Below are positions 23,562 through 31,255 of a stretch of 35,345 nucleotides of DNA, in pieces. Position 1 is the first letter of the stretch, and every line of letters starts with the position of its first letter. Location of the stretch: assembly GCF_001898575.1 (NCBI RefSeq), contig NZ_MKUD01000060.1:1-35345 (forward strand). The letters run 5' to 3'. Both the position numbers and the translations under genes were made by a program. A model generated the notes under the pieces. It was not told where the DNA came from. It saw nothing but the letters and a program-made list of their open reading frames with translations, and did no database searches. This DNA is from Spirosoma sp. 48-14. Lineage in GTDB: Bacteria; Bacteroidota; Bacteroidia; Cytophagales; Spirosomataceae.

Positions 23562-25997
23562 ATGCTCGACAATTATTTTCGAAGTGCCTGGCGCAATCTA
23601 AAGCGTCATAGGCTATCCTCATCGATTAATCTGCTCGGATTAGTGGTCAGTATGGCTAGTTGTATTCTGATTATCCTCTACGTTCAGCAGGAACTGAGCT
23701 ACGACAGTTACCACCAAAACGCGAACCGCATTTTCCGGCTAACCACCCGCTTGACCGTGGATGGTGGCAAGGAAAATCACACCGTCTGGACACCGAATTT
23801 TATCGGTCAACAAGTGCAGACGGACTACCCCGAGGTAGAAAAGATAATCCGCCTACAAGCCAACCTGGGTAAAACGTCGTTTGAGGTAGCGTCAAAAGTG
23901 CCACGATTCGTAAGCCTCGACCAGATATATACTGTCTACGATCCGGCCTTTTTCCAGGTATTTACCTATCCCTTGCTGGCCGGTGATCCGCAAACCGCCC
24001 TGGTCCGGCCTGGATCAATGGTCATTACGGAAAGTGTAGCCCGGAAGTTTTTTGGTCCGGGCTGGCAAGCAGGCAAAGGCGTACTCGGTGAAGTGTTGCA
24101 ATCGGGCGGAAACACCTATCAGATTACCGGCGTTCTGCGCGATCTACCGCCAAATACGGACATGCCGTTCCAGATACTGCTTTCCCAAGAGGCCGGGAAA
24201 TTAGAGAAACAAGCGTGGTGCATCACCTATGTCTTGTTTAAGCAAGCAGCCAGTGGAGAAAGCTTTCCTCAAAAACTGGCTCAGATTGCCCAAAAGATAC
24301 AGCCTGACTTTGCCAAAAGAGGAGGACACATTGACTTCGCGCTGGAAAATCTAAGGGACATCCACTTGGGTGAACCAAAACTGTTCGACACCCCAAAGGC
24401 GAATCGGTCCTATTTGCTCGTATTCTCCCTGGTAGCTGGATTCCTGCTGCTCATCGCTTCAATTAATTACATCAACCTTTCTTTTGCCCAATCGGCTGGA
24501 CGAAGCCGGGAAGTAGGTATTCGTAAAGCGATTGGAGCGGGTCGCTTCCAGTTACTAGTTCACTTTCTAGGCGAATCGTTCCTGCTGACCGGAGTAGCCC
24601 TATTGCTCTCTCTGCTATTGGTGATCTTGCTGCTACCTATCTATAACGAATTAGCCGATACGCATTTCACACTGGTTTCACTATTGACTTGGCCAATGGC
24701 AGGCTCATTGGGGGCTATTTTTGTCATCATGGGCGTTCTGGCTGGTAGTTATCCGGCCTTTTACCTGGCTTCGGTTGAGCCGGTCAAAGCGCTGAAAGGC
24801 AAACTTCGCCTGGGTGGAAAATCAGCGAAAGCGTCGGTAGGGCAAGGACTGATGGTGCTCCAGTTCACCATTTCGGTCGCCATCATTATTGGTACGTTGA
24901 TTGTCTACAAGCAGTTACGCTATCTACAGCATAAGAATCTAGGCTTTCAACGAGAACAGGTGCTGGTGGTTGACATTCCCCAAGCCGCAGCCAGCGGAGC
25001 CATATCCACGCTCAAAAAAGCCCTTTCTGGTTTCGCTTATCTACGCGGGGTAGCACTCATTGGCTCCAATTCCCTGCCTAGTCAGGATATGAATCTGTCG
25101 GCGTTCAACCTGGAAAAGGATGGAAAAATGCTACCGCTCCCTCAACGCTCCATTGACATAGACGAAAACTACCTGATTGTCTTAGGCATTCCCCTGGTTG
25201 CTGGTCGAAACTTTACCACTTCAACACCTAATAAAGAGAAGGGTGGAGATATCCATGAAGTGCTAGTCAACGAAGCCCTGGCAAAGAAGATGGCTTGGGG
25301 ACCCGGACCAGAAGCAGCTATCGGGAAGAGCCTCAGCCAGGGACCCATTGGCCAGGAAACATGGCGTGGCCGGGTGGTGGGCGTGGTTAAAGATTTCCAT
25401 TTTCAGTCTCCCCAGAAGCTCATCGAGCCGATGGTGTTGCAGAATAATGCGGGGCAATTCGCCGAAAAAATGCTCGTGCGGTTATCCGTTGGCCAGTTAC
25501 CCGATCAAATCAGCCTGGTCGAAAGTCAATGGCGAAAGATCGTCCCGAATCATGCCTTCGATTTTACCTTTCTGGACGCTACGTTTGAGAAGCAGTACCA
25601 GCGGGAGCGTCGTCTGGCAACGATTTTTACTTATTTTAGCCTGCTTACGATTTTAGTGGCCTGTCTGGGCTTATACGGATTAGCTTCGCTAGCCACTTCA
25701 CAACGAACCAAAGAAGTGGGTGTTCGCAAAGTGATGGGTGCTAAAGAGCCTGGTTTAATTTACCTGCTATCGAGGGAACTTCTGCTATTGGTCGGGCTTG
25801 CTATTCTGCTGGCGAGTCCGCTGGCTTGGTTTATCATGAACCACTGGTTGCAGGACTTTGCCTACCATGTTGCTATTGGCTTAGAGGAGTTTGTGCTGGC
25901 CGGAGGGGTCGCCTTTTTCATTGCCGCTCTGACCACAGGTTATCATGCCGTTCGGTTGGCGCGTACGAATCCGGTAAGGGCTTTGCGGTACGAATAA
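23562..25997 (+). CDS. FtsX/MacB-type ABC permease (stand-alone)
   Basis: 811 residues with the duplicated FtsX architecture. An N-terminal helix (LSSSINLLGLVVSMASCILIILYV) is followed by a MacB periplasmic core domain of about 240 residues. Then come helices near 285-440 with the FtsX motif GRSREVGIRKAIGAGRFQLLVHFLGESFLL. A second periplasmic core follows, and a C-terminal helix set carries the repeated motif RTKEVGVRKVMGAKEPGLIYLLSRELLLL and ends LARTNPVRALRYE. These permeases do not pump through the membrane but transmit ATP-driven force to periplasmic partners, often in peptide resistance or lipoprotein handling. No matching ATPase is next to it, which is common in Bacteroidota. It lies 90 bases after the TonB-type receptor and probably shares its promoter. 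Confidence 0.93.
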   Translation: MLDNYFRSAWRNLKRHRLSSSINLLGLVVSMASCILIILYVQQELSYDSYHQNANRIFRLTTRLTVDGGKENHTVWTPNFIGQQVQTDYPEVEKIIRLQANLGKTSFEVASKVPRFVSLDQIYTVYDPAFFQVFTYPLLAGDPQTALVRPGSMVITESVARKFFGPGWQAGKGVLGEVLQSGGNTYQITGVLRDLPPNTDMPFQILLSQEAGKLEKQAWCITYVLFKQAASGESFPQKLAQIAQKIQPDFAKRGGHIDFALENLRDIHLGEPKLFDTPKANRSYLLVFSLVAGFLLLIASINYINLSFAQSAGRSREVGIRKAIGAGRFQLLVHFLGESFLLTGVALLLSLLLVILLLPIYNELADTHFTLVSLLTWPMAGSLGAIFVIMGVLAGSYPAFYLASVEPVKALKGKLRLGGKSAKASVGQGLMVLQFTISVAIIIGTLIVYKQLRYLQHKNLGFQREQVLVVDIPQAAASGAISTLKKALSGFAYLRGVALIGSNSLPSQDMNLSAFNLEKDGKMLPLPQRSIDIDENYLIVLGIPLVAGRNFTTSTPNKEKGGDIHEVLVNEALAKKMAWGPGPEAAIGKSLSQGPIGQETWRGRVVGVVKDFHFQSPQKLIEPMVLQNNAGQFAEKMLVRLSVGQLPDQISLVESQWRKIVPNHAFDFTFLDATFEKQYQRERRLATIFTYFSLLTILVACLGLYGLASLATSQRTKEVGVRKVMGAKEPGLIYLLSRELLLLVGLAILLASPLAWFIMNHWLQDFAYHVAIGLEEFVLAGGVAFFIAALTTGYHAVRLARTNPVRALRYE

Positions 25998-26149
25998 ATA
26001 CGCTAGTTAGGACGGTGGGTGATCATTAGCAGAATCTCAACCTGATGACCATTAAAACCTACTACGGAGTGGGAAGAATCAATCCTAACTTCAAAAATGC
26101 TTCAGATTCTAGGGATTCTTTTGCTAAAGTCAACCGTTCTAATCTAGTT

Positions 26150-26563
26150 ATGTGGTGGATTTATGCCTTACTCTCAGCCTTGTTTGCCGCCCTGACGGCC
26201 ATTCTGGCTAAAATCGGCATTAAAGGCGTCAATACCGATCTGGCTACGGCTATTCGAACCGTCGTCATTTTGTTTGTAGCCTGGGGATTGGTATTCTGGC
26301 GGGGTGGCATTGATACGTTGCCTTCACTTAGTCGCCAGAACTGGCTGTTTCTGATTTGTTCAGGGCTGGCAACAGGGTTTTCCTGGATTTTTTATTTTAA
26401 AGCGCTTCAACTCGGGAAGGTTTCGCAGGTAGCTCCGGTCGATAAGCTGAGTGTGGCCATCGCCATTATTCTGTCAGTTGTGTTTCTGGGCGAAGTGCTG
26501 ACATGGAAAGCGGCTCTTGGCGCACTCCTGATTATCGGAGGAACGCTGGTGTTGATTCTTTGA
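26150..26563 (+). CDS. Half-size EamA-family (DMT) transporter
   Basis: 137 residues from ATG 26150. The longer frame starting at 26045 adds a polar stretch with no membrane character, so the later start is preferred. Five hydrophobic segments follow the single-EamA pattern: WWIYALLSALFAALTAILAKIG, TAIRTVVILFVAWGLVFW, WLFLICSGLATGFSWIFYFKALQLG, VAPVDKLSVAIAIILSVVFLGE and WKAALGALLIIGGTLVLIL. Full-size EamA exporters have two such units; small single-unit members are thought to dimerise in inverted fashion. Substrates of such transporters range from amino acids to drugs and cannot be told here. It follows the permease gene by 152 bases and has its own short AT-rich leader. Confidence 0.88.
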   Translation: MWWIYALLSALFAALTAILAKIGIKGVNTDLATAIRTVVILFVAWGLVFWRGGIDTLPSLSRQNWLFLICSGLATGFSWIFYFKALQLGKVSQVAPVDKLSVAIAIILSVVFLGEVLTWKAALGALLIIGGTLVLIL

Positions 26564-26625
26564 GATAATTCGTTGAAAGAATCGCAGAAATTTCTCCATA
26601 AAAAAACATTTAAGCATAGAACTTC

Positions 26626-26646
26626 TATGTATATTTGCCATACATT
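26626..26646 (+). promoter_or_regulatory. PadR-type operator overlapping a -7 box
   Basis: An inverted repeat ATGTAT (26627-26632) and ATACAT (26640-26645) has a 7-base spacer. ATGT and ACAT arms are typical of PadR repressor sites. Inside it, TATATTTG (26630-26637) fits the Bacteroidota -7 consensus TAnnTTTG exactly. No clear -33 TTTG is seen. A repressor bound here would block transcription of its own gene, which starts at 26659. Confidence 0.6.
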
Positions 26647-26658
26647 GTACATCGAGGT

Positions 26659-27012
26659 ATGGCAATTCAGGAAAACCCAAACAAAGAGCTTGTTGCGGCA
26701 GCTATGGTGCCACTTGTGCTATCAATCCTGACCCAACAGGAAAATTATGGCTACGAAATTATTCGACAGGTACGTGAACTCTCCGGCGGGAAACTTGACC
26801 TGGCCGAAGGCACACTATATCCTGTGCTTCGTAAGCTTGAGCAGCGGGGCTTAGTCGAATCGTTTTGGCAAACGGCACAAAATGATCGCCACCGTAAGTA
26901 TTATCGTCTGAAAGAGCAGGGCCGGGAAACGCTGGCTGCTGAACGTACACATTGGAACCTTGTTAACCAACTTCTCCAACACTTATGGACTCCCAATCCC
27001 AGTTTGACCTAA
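26659..27012 (+). CDS. PadR-family transcriptional repressor
   Basis: 117 residues from ATG 26659; a start 24 bases earlier in the same frame would overlap the promoter. The winged helix is clear: MVPLVLSILTQQENYGYEIIRQVRELSGGKLDLAEGTLYPVLRKLEQRGLVES followed by the wing NDRHRKYYRLKEQGRETLAAER. PadR proteins bind ATGT-n-ACAT sites and release DNA when a small phenolic or antimicrobial ligand binds, or respond to membrane state. The palindrome over its own -7 box suggests autorepression. The next gene overlaps this one by 28 bases, the usual PadR plus membrane-protein pair in which both are controlled together. Confidence 0.93.
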   Translation: MAIQENPNKELVAAAMVPLVLSILTQQENYGYEIIRQVRELSGGKLDLAEGTLYPVLRKLEQRGLVESFWQTAQNDRHRKYYRLKEQGRETLAAERTHWNLVNQLLQHLWTPNPSLT

Positions 27013-28100
27013 CAACAGCCATTCAAACCTGGACCAGCCAATTTGAGCAATCCGGCAGTTTCACCAACGATGAGCTTCAGGAATTAACAAGCCATTTGCT
27101 GGATAGTATTGACGCTTTACAAGCCAAAGATCTGAGCCAGCAGGAAGCTTTCCTGATTGCCAGTCAGCGATTGGGGTCAATCGATCTCCTTGATCAGGAG
27201 TTTACGAAACTAAGTCGTCCAGTCCCTCAACAACGGGAACCCGTACTCCTTTTACTCGGAGCCCTCTGCTTTATTTTTAGCAGGAATCTAAGTGAAACAA
27301 TCACAGGGTACGGGGCTGTTTGGTTTGCCAGCTACTTTGGTGATACACGAATCACCTTATTGCTTGATGTTAGCGTATGCCTGGCAACGTTAGTCGGTCT
27401 GCAACTGGGAGGCATGCGGTTGATCAGGCAGAACCATCGAGTAGGTCAATGGTTTTTCCATCAGCTTAAACAGCGCCCTATTGGGTTAACAGTGACGTTA
27501 GGAAGTCTAGTGGGATTAGCAGCCTTAGGTGCCTACTTCGCTGAGCATAGATTTGCCGATTTAGTAGCGATATCCATTCAAAAACAGTGGATCAATCAGC
27601 AGTTCAACCATATTCACCACATTTGTTGGTTAGGATTTTATCTGACCTGGCTGTTAATGTTTCTACAAGTAGTACTCCCTTATGCAACCAACCAACGCTT
27701 ATTGGTGTGGTTAGAGAAAGCACCGGTAGGCTGGCTTGTTATAGCCGGTTTGTGCGTGTTTACCTGTTGTTTAGGTCTAAGTATAATGGGCATGCGCATA
27801 ATGGCCCCCGAAGATGGCATTGCCCGCTTCTATATAAGTGCTGGCGTCTGTTGTCTGTTAAGTAGTTTTGCACTAGCTGATTCGCCCCGTTATAATGCCA
27901 TTAAGCGCCTACTCATTTGTATGGCTCCCCTTTTTCTATGGTATGTACTAGCGGTTGGCACTGCTGTAGTTTCTGAAGAAAGGCCTTCCTATCTTCTATT
28001 GGATTGGTTTCCAATCAAGTTTTTTGTGTCAGCTATTGTTGGTGCGCTAACGGGTATGTGGTTAGGTGTATTGAGAAATCGTAGCCGAGCAATTGTTTAA
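26985..28100 (+). CDS. Polytopic membrane protein with permease-prefix-like N-terminus
   Basis: 371 residues. The first 75 form a soluble helical head (LTTAIQTWTSQFEQSGSFTNDELQELTSHLLDSIDAL, then QEAFLIASQRLGS) like the permease-prefix/HAAS domain often encoded next to PadR repressors. About eight membrane helices follow, from VLLLLGALCFIFSRNL to FFVSAIVGALTGMWLGVL, with a Cys-rich helix LVIAGLCVFTCCLGLSIMG. The gene overlaps the PadR gene by 28 bases, so they form one operon. No transport or enzyme motif is recognised; it may be a membrane-stress or antimicrobial-response protein whose level PadR controls. Confidence 0.8.
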   Translation: MDSQSQFDLTTAIQTWTSQFEQSGSFTNDELQELTSHLLDSIDALQAKDLSQQEAFLIASQRLGSIDLLDQEFTKLSRPVPQQREPVLLLLGALCFIFSRNLSETITGYGAVWFASYFGDTRITLLLDVSVCLATLVGLQLGGMRLIRQNHRVGQWFFHQLKQRPIGLTVTLGSLVGLAALGAYFAEHRFADLVAISIQKQWINQQFNHIHHICWLGFYLTWLLMFLQVVLPYATNQRLLVWLEKAPVGWLVIAGLCVFTCCLGLSIMGMRIMAPEDGIARFYISAGVCCLLSSFALADSPRYNAIKRLLICMAPLFLWYVLAVGTAVVSEERPSYLLLDWFPIKFFVSAIVGALTGMWLGVLRNRSRAIV

Positions 28101-28280
28101 TAGAACTGGATTATTAATGCATTCAGGATAGCCACCATAAACAGATTTACAGAATTACGACCACCCATTGGTTCTGTTGTGTAGTTTAACCGATTAGTGA
28201 CGAAGGCCATACATACTGGGATGAATGCAGAGTATTAATGTAAAAAGGACTTCAGAACTCTATCTCTTTACATAAAAAAC

Positions 28281-28321
28281 AGGTGGTTTCAGGCGGCAAA
28301 TTGTGTCGCCTGAAACCACCT
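28281..28321 (-). terminator. Strong stem-loop terminator for the minus-strand operon
   Basis: A perfect 15-bp stem, AGGTGGTTTCAGGCG (28281-28295) with CGCCTGAAACCACCT (28307-28321), has an 11-base loop. Read on the minus strand it is followed by GTTTTTTATG, a good T-run. It begins 16 bases after the stop codon of the last gene of the phosphatase operon. On the plus strand it could also stop transcripts from the gene ending at 28100, though without a T-run. Confidence 0.88.
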
Positions 28322-28336
28322 TGATGAAGCCGAAAA

Positions 28337-29770
28337 TTACTTGGTTACCTTGAACGAGTCGAGTTCTTTTCCGTTCACATCAATCTGACGAATCGTCAGG
28401 TTTTTTCCGTCTACATCAGCGACGGTGAGTGAGTGTACGTTCGAAAAAAACTTATCCGTAAATCGCTGCCACGAGTCGGGGTCGTTATTCTGCTCGGGAT
28501 TATACAGCGTTTGACCACCTGCACCCGTCACCAGGTAAATGATGCCCCTGGGATTGGTGTTGGTTTTCCCGTTAAAGGATTTGTCGAGTTTCCATTGGCC
28601 GTTGACTACCCGTCCGCGAGCCATCTTAGCTCCCATGCTCGACACTAACAGAACGCCTTTTTTATCAGGAACAAACGTCAGCGGAAAAGAACGCTGGTAG
28701 TTATGTACGTGCCCCGTGAAGACCACATCGACCTTACCCGCTTCAAAGATTGGTGACAGAAGCCGGGTATGTTGCTGCTCGTAATGCTCCCGCGCCGAGT
28801 TGAAACCGGGGTGGTGGAACATCACAAATCGCCAGGTAGCTTCTTTAGCGCTGGCTAAATCAGCAGCAATCCAATCCTGCAACGCTTTATCGGTGAAATC
28901 AACGTAAGGATTCGAGTCGATCACCGTCCAATGAGCGTTGCCATAATCGAACGAATAATTCGACATTTTCAGATAAGCCTCTCCGGCCGCATCGGTAAAT
29001 GCTTTACGATTCTCAGCCGAAGCCGTCATCGTTGGTACAAGCGGGCCACCTTCTGTACCCGTTATCCCGTTTAGGGGCTGGTTCCAGTAATAGTAATACG
29101 CCAGCGCATCAGGGTATTTGTCAAGATCACGCGTATCGGTATCGTGATTACCGGGGGCCACGATCATTGGTACCGACCGTAGTAGCGGTGCCCCTGTCGT
29201 ATCGACCTGATTAGCATTATAAATTGGCCAGAAGCGGGAACGATACTCGGAAATCAAGCCACGTTCATACACAATATCGCCCGGAACGACTACGAAATCC
29301 GGTTTCGCTAAATAGGCACGAGAAGCCAGTTTTTTCTGGGCTGAAGTCTCTGCACCAATATCGGCAAACGCAACAAATCGGTACGGCTGGTCAGCCTTTT
29401 TCGAGGCTTGGCCTTCAGCCGTAAACACGACCTTCCCGGCTTTCAACACCCGGTAGTTGAACTTGTTGCCTGGCGTCAGACCAGTTAAAGCTGTCTGGAA
29501 AACCCGGTGCGGTTCAATACCAGCCACGGCCACTCGAATCGAGGTAGGCATGGCCGTTTTCTTCCAGGAACCATTTGCATCCACCTGGTATTCAACTGTC
29601 CAGTCGTTACTGGTTTCTGGGGCATGCCAGAGTAGTTGAAGAGTTTCGGGTGAGGGTGTTCGTCCGATCTGGAGATAGGGGCGCGCAATGAATGGTTCGT
29701 CCTGCGCTGAACAAGTTTGCGTCAGAATCATCTGACTGATCAGCAACAGAAGTACGAGGGTATGTTTCAT
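28337..29770 (-). CDS. Purple-acid-phosphatase-like metallophosphoesterase with N-terminal FN3-like domain
   Basis: 477 residues with a signal peptide (cleavage near CSAQ-D). Residues about 25-125 form a beta domain (IARPYLQIGRTPSPETLQLLWHAP, FNYRVLKAG) like the FN3-type domain that precedes the catalytic part in many bacterial and plant purple acid phosphatases. The catalytic motifs run in order: FADIG (D137, where GD is more usual), GDIVYERG (D165, Tyr168), PGNHD (N208, H209), MFHHPGFNS and FTGHVHNYQRSFPL. It should hydrolyse phosphomonoesters, releasing phosphate in the periplasm. It is the last of five minus-strand genes, nine bases after the beta-helix lipoprotein gene, and ends at a strong terminator. 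Confidence 0.9.
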   Translation of the reverse strand: MKHTLVLLLLISQMILTQTCSAQDEPFIARPYLQIGRTPSPETLQLLWHAPETSNDWTVEYQVDANGSWKKTAMPTSIRVAVAGIEPHRVFQTALTGLTPGNKFNYRVLKAGKVVFTAEGQASKKADQPYRFVAFADIGAETSAQKKLASRAYLAKPDFVVVPGDIVYERGLISEYRSRFWPIYNANQVDTTGAPLLRSVPMIVAPGNHDTDTRDLDKYPDALAYYYYWNQPLNGITGTEGGPLVPTMTASAENRKAFTDAAGEAYLKMSNYSFDYGNAHWTVIDSNPYVDFTDKALQDWIAADLASAKEATWRFVMFHHPGFNSAREHYEQQHTRLLSPIFEAGKVDVVFTGHVHNYQRSFPLTFVPDKKGVLLVSSMGAKMARGRVVNGQWKLDKSFNGKTNTNPRGIIYLVTGAGGQTLYNPEQNNDPDSWQRFTDKFFSNVHSLTVADVDGKNLTIRQIDVNGKELDSFKVTK

Positions 29771-29779
29771 CAGGCTTAG

Positions 29780-31213
29780 TTAGTGTAGATTGCCCTTTCC
29801 ATTGCTTGGATAACAACCTACATCCGTACTTGGTGGCGTGATTTCGGTGGAGCCATACCGCTCGCTAACCGGCACCACTGTCAATGGGCTAAAGCTGGTC
29901 GTTCCTTTGCCAAGTGCAGGTGATGTAGACTGCAACCGGAAGTTCCACGTCCCAACAAAGCTGGCATCGGCTATTTTTTTAGTGGCTACGTAAGGCAATG
30001 GGAAGTTGACGAACAACGGGTTGTTTTTCTGAACGACAGCCGAGCCATCATAAACTGCTCCTGGTTTGTAGCCAGCAGGTAAGAACGATGATGGTGCGGG
30101 AATATCGGTCGTCTGCGGTTTGGTATAAAAACCCGTCGGATAGATCTGGTTCGCCATTTTCAGTGAATCGACGTAGTTGTAGTTATAGCCATATTTGATA
30201 TTGGCCGTATCGGCAACAACCAGGGCATTACCTGAATAACTAGCCGAAGCTCCAACCACCCGTGGACCATACTTACAATCGACCATCAAGTTATTGTAAT
30301 ACGCTCCTTTCGCGCCGTTTTCAAAATTGAGCGAGCCGCCACGACCATCCGCTGATCGGCGGTAACCGTTGGCGATCAGCGTGTTATTATACATCAGGAT
30401 ATTGGTCTGAGGCTGGTTGGTTGCCTGTCCATCGTTCGACGCTTTTGGGCCATTGGTGGCCATGCCGATGACCAGGTTGTAGGCAAAGTTACCTACGGTA
30501 CCGCCTTTTACGTTCCAGGCTTCGCCCCCAGTAAAACCACACTTCTCGAAGGTATTCCGCATAACATTCCACTTACCACCAAACGGACGCATCGGATCGT
30601 CAATGGACCCATACACCCACGAATCTTCCAGAACCACAATGCCGTCAGAATTTTTCGACGTAAGCGTATAGGCATTAGCACCGTTAGCCAAAAACGATAC
30701 GGGGGAAGTGCCCAGTTTACCACCCCCAAAATCCAGGTGGGTCCATTTGATGATAATGTTTTTAAACATGGTTTCCCCCGCGATACCACCCCAATATCCT
30801 TTGTAAGCGGGGTCGGCGGTAGGGTCAGAACCCAACGTTTCGTTTTTGACAGCTACTGAACTAGGAACGCTGAAATAGATCGGTTTCGCCTGGGTGCCCA
30901 ATGAAAGTAGCGAGCCTTTCACCACAAAATACCAGGCTCCCTTCCCATCGAACAGGACTTTAGCGCCCGGCTGAATCAGTAGCGTATCGCCTTCGTTGAT
31001 GAATACATCGCCCGTTACATTGTAGGTCGAGTCAGCTTTCAGCGTTCCTTTGATCGATCCCTGTAACGGTGTTTTGGTACTTACGGCCTGCCCTACCTGG
31101 TAGAGAGGAGCCGAGACCTGCACATTTTCGGATTTGCTGCAACTTAGCAAGCCGGTAAATAGGCTGCCCATCATCACGACGGCTAAGAAGCTCAGTTGGA
31201 TCTGACGTTTCAT
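29780..31213 (-). CDS. Secreted lipoprotein with right-handed beta-helix-like repeats
   Basis: 477 residues with lipobox LLSC (Cys25). The mature part opens with an 'IKGTLKADSTYNVTGDVFINEGDTLLIQPGAKVLFDG' run. It then shows short strand repeats with regularly spaced N and G: NIIIKWTHLDFGGG, DGIVVLEDSWVYG, WNVMRNTFEKCGF, NFAYNLVIG, ILMYNNTLIANG, AYYNNLMVDC. This is the pattern of a parallel beta-helix surface protein. No lyase-type catalytic set is clear. It lies between a TonB receptor gene and a phosphatase gene (9 and 42 bases away), so it probably captures or presents the substrate at the cell surface, in the role a SusD-like partner plays elsewhere. That role is inferred from position, not homology. 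Confidence 0.8.
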   Translation of the reverse strand: MKRQIQLSFLAVVMMGSLFTGLLSCSKSENVQVSAPLYQVGQAVSTKTPLQGSIKGTLKADSTYNVTGDVFINEGDTLLIQPGAKVLFDGKGAWYFVVKGSLLSLGTQAKPIYFSVPSSVAVKNETLGSDPTADPAYKGYWGGIAGETMFKNIIIKWTHLDFGGGKLGTSPVSFLANGANAYTLTSKNSDGIVVLEDSWVYGSIDDPMRPFGGKWNVMRNTFEKCGFTGGEAWNVKGGTVGNFAYNLVIGMATNGPKASNDGQATNQPQTNILMYNNTLIANGYRRSADGRGGSLNFENGAKGAYYNNLMVDCKYGPRVVGASASYSGNALVVADTANIKYGYNYNYVDSLKMANQIYPTGFYTKPQTTDIPAPSSFLPAGYKPGAVYDGSAVVQKNNPLFVNFPLPYVATKKIADASFVGTWNFRLQSTSPALGKGTTSFSPLTVVPVSERYGSTEITPPSTDVGCYPSNGKGNLH

Positions 31214-31255
31214 TCGAGTTGATTGTTAAATAAAAAGTAACTGATTGATTGGGAA

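Noticed and set aside
26045..26149. A longer start for the EamA transporter.
   Set aside because: The extra 35 residues are polar and unlike the family's N-terminus, and ATG 26150 directly precedes the first membrane helix.
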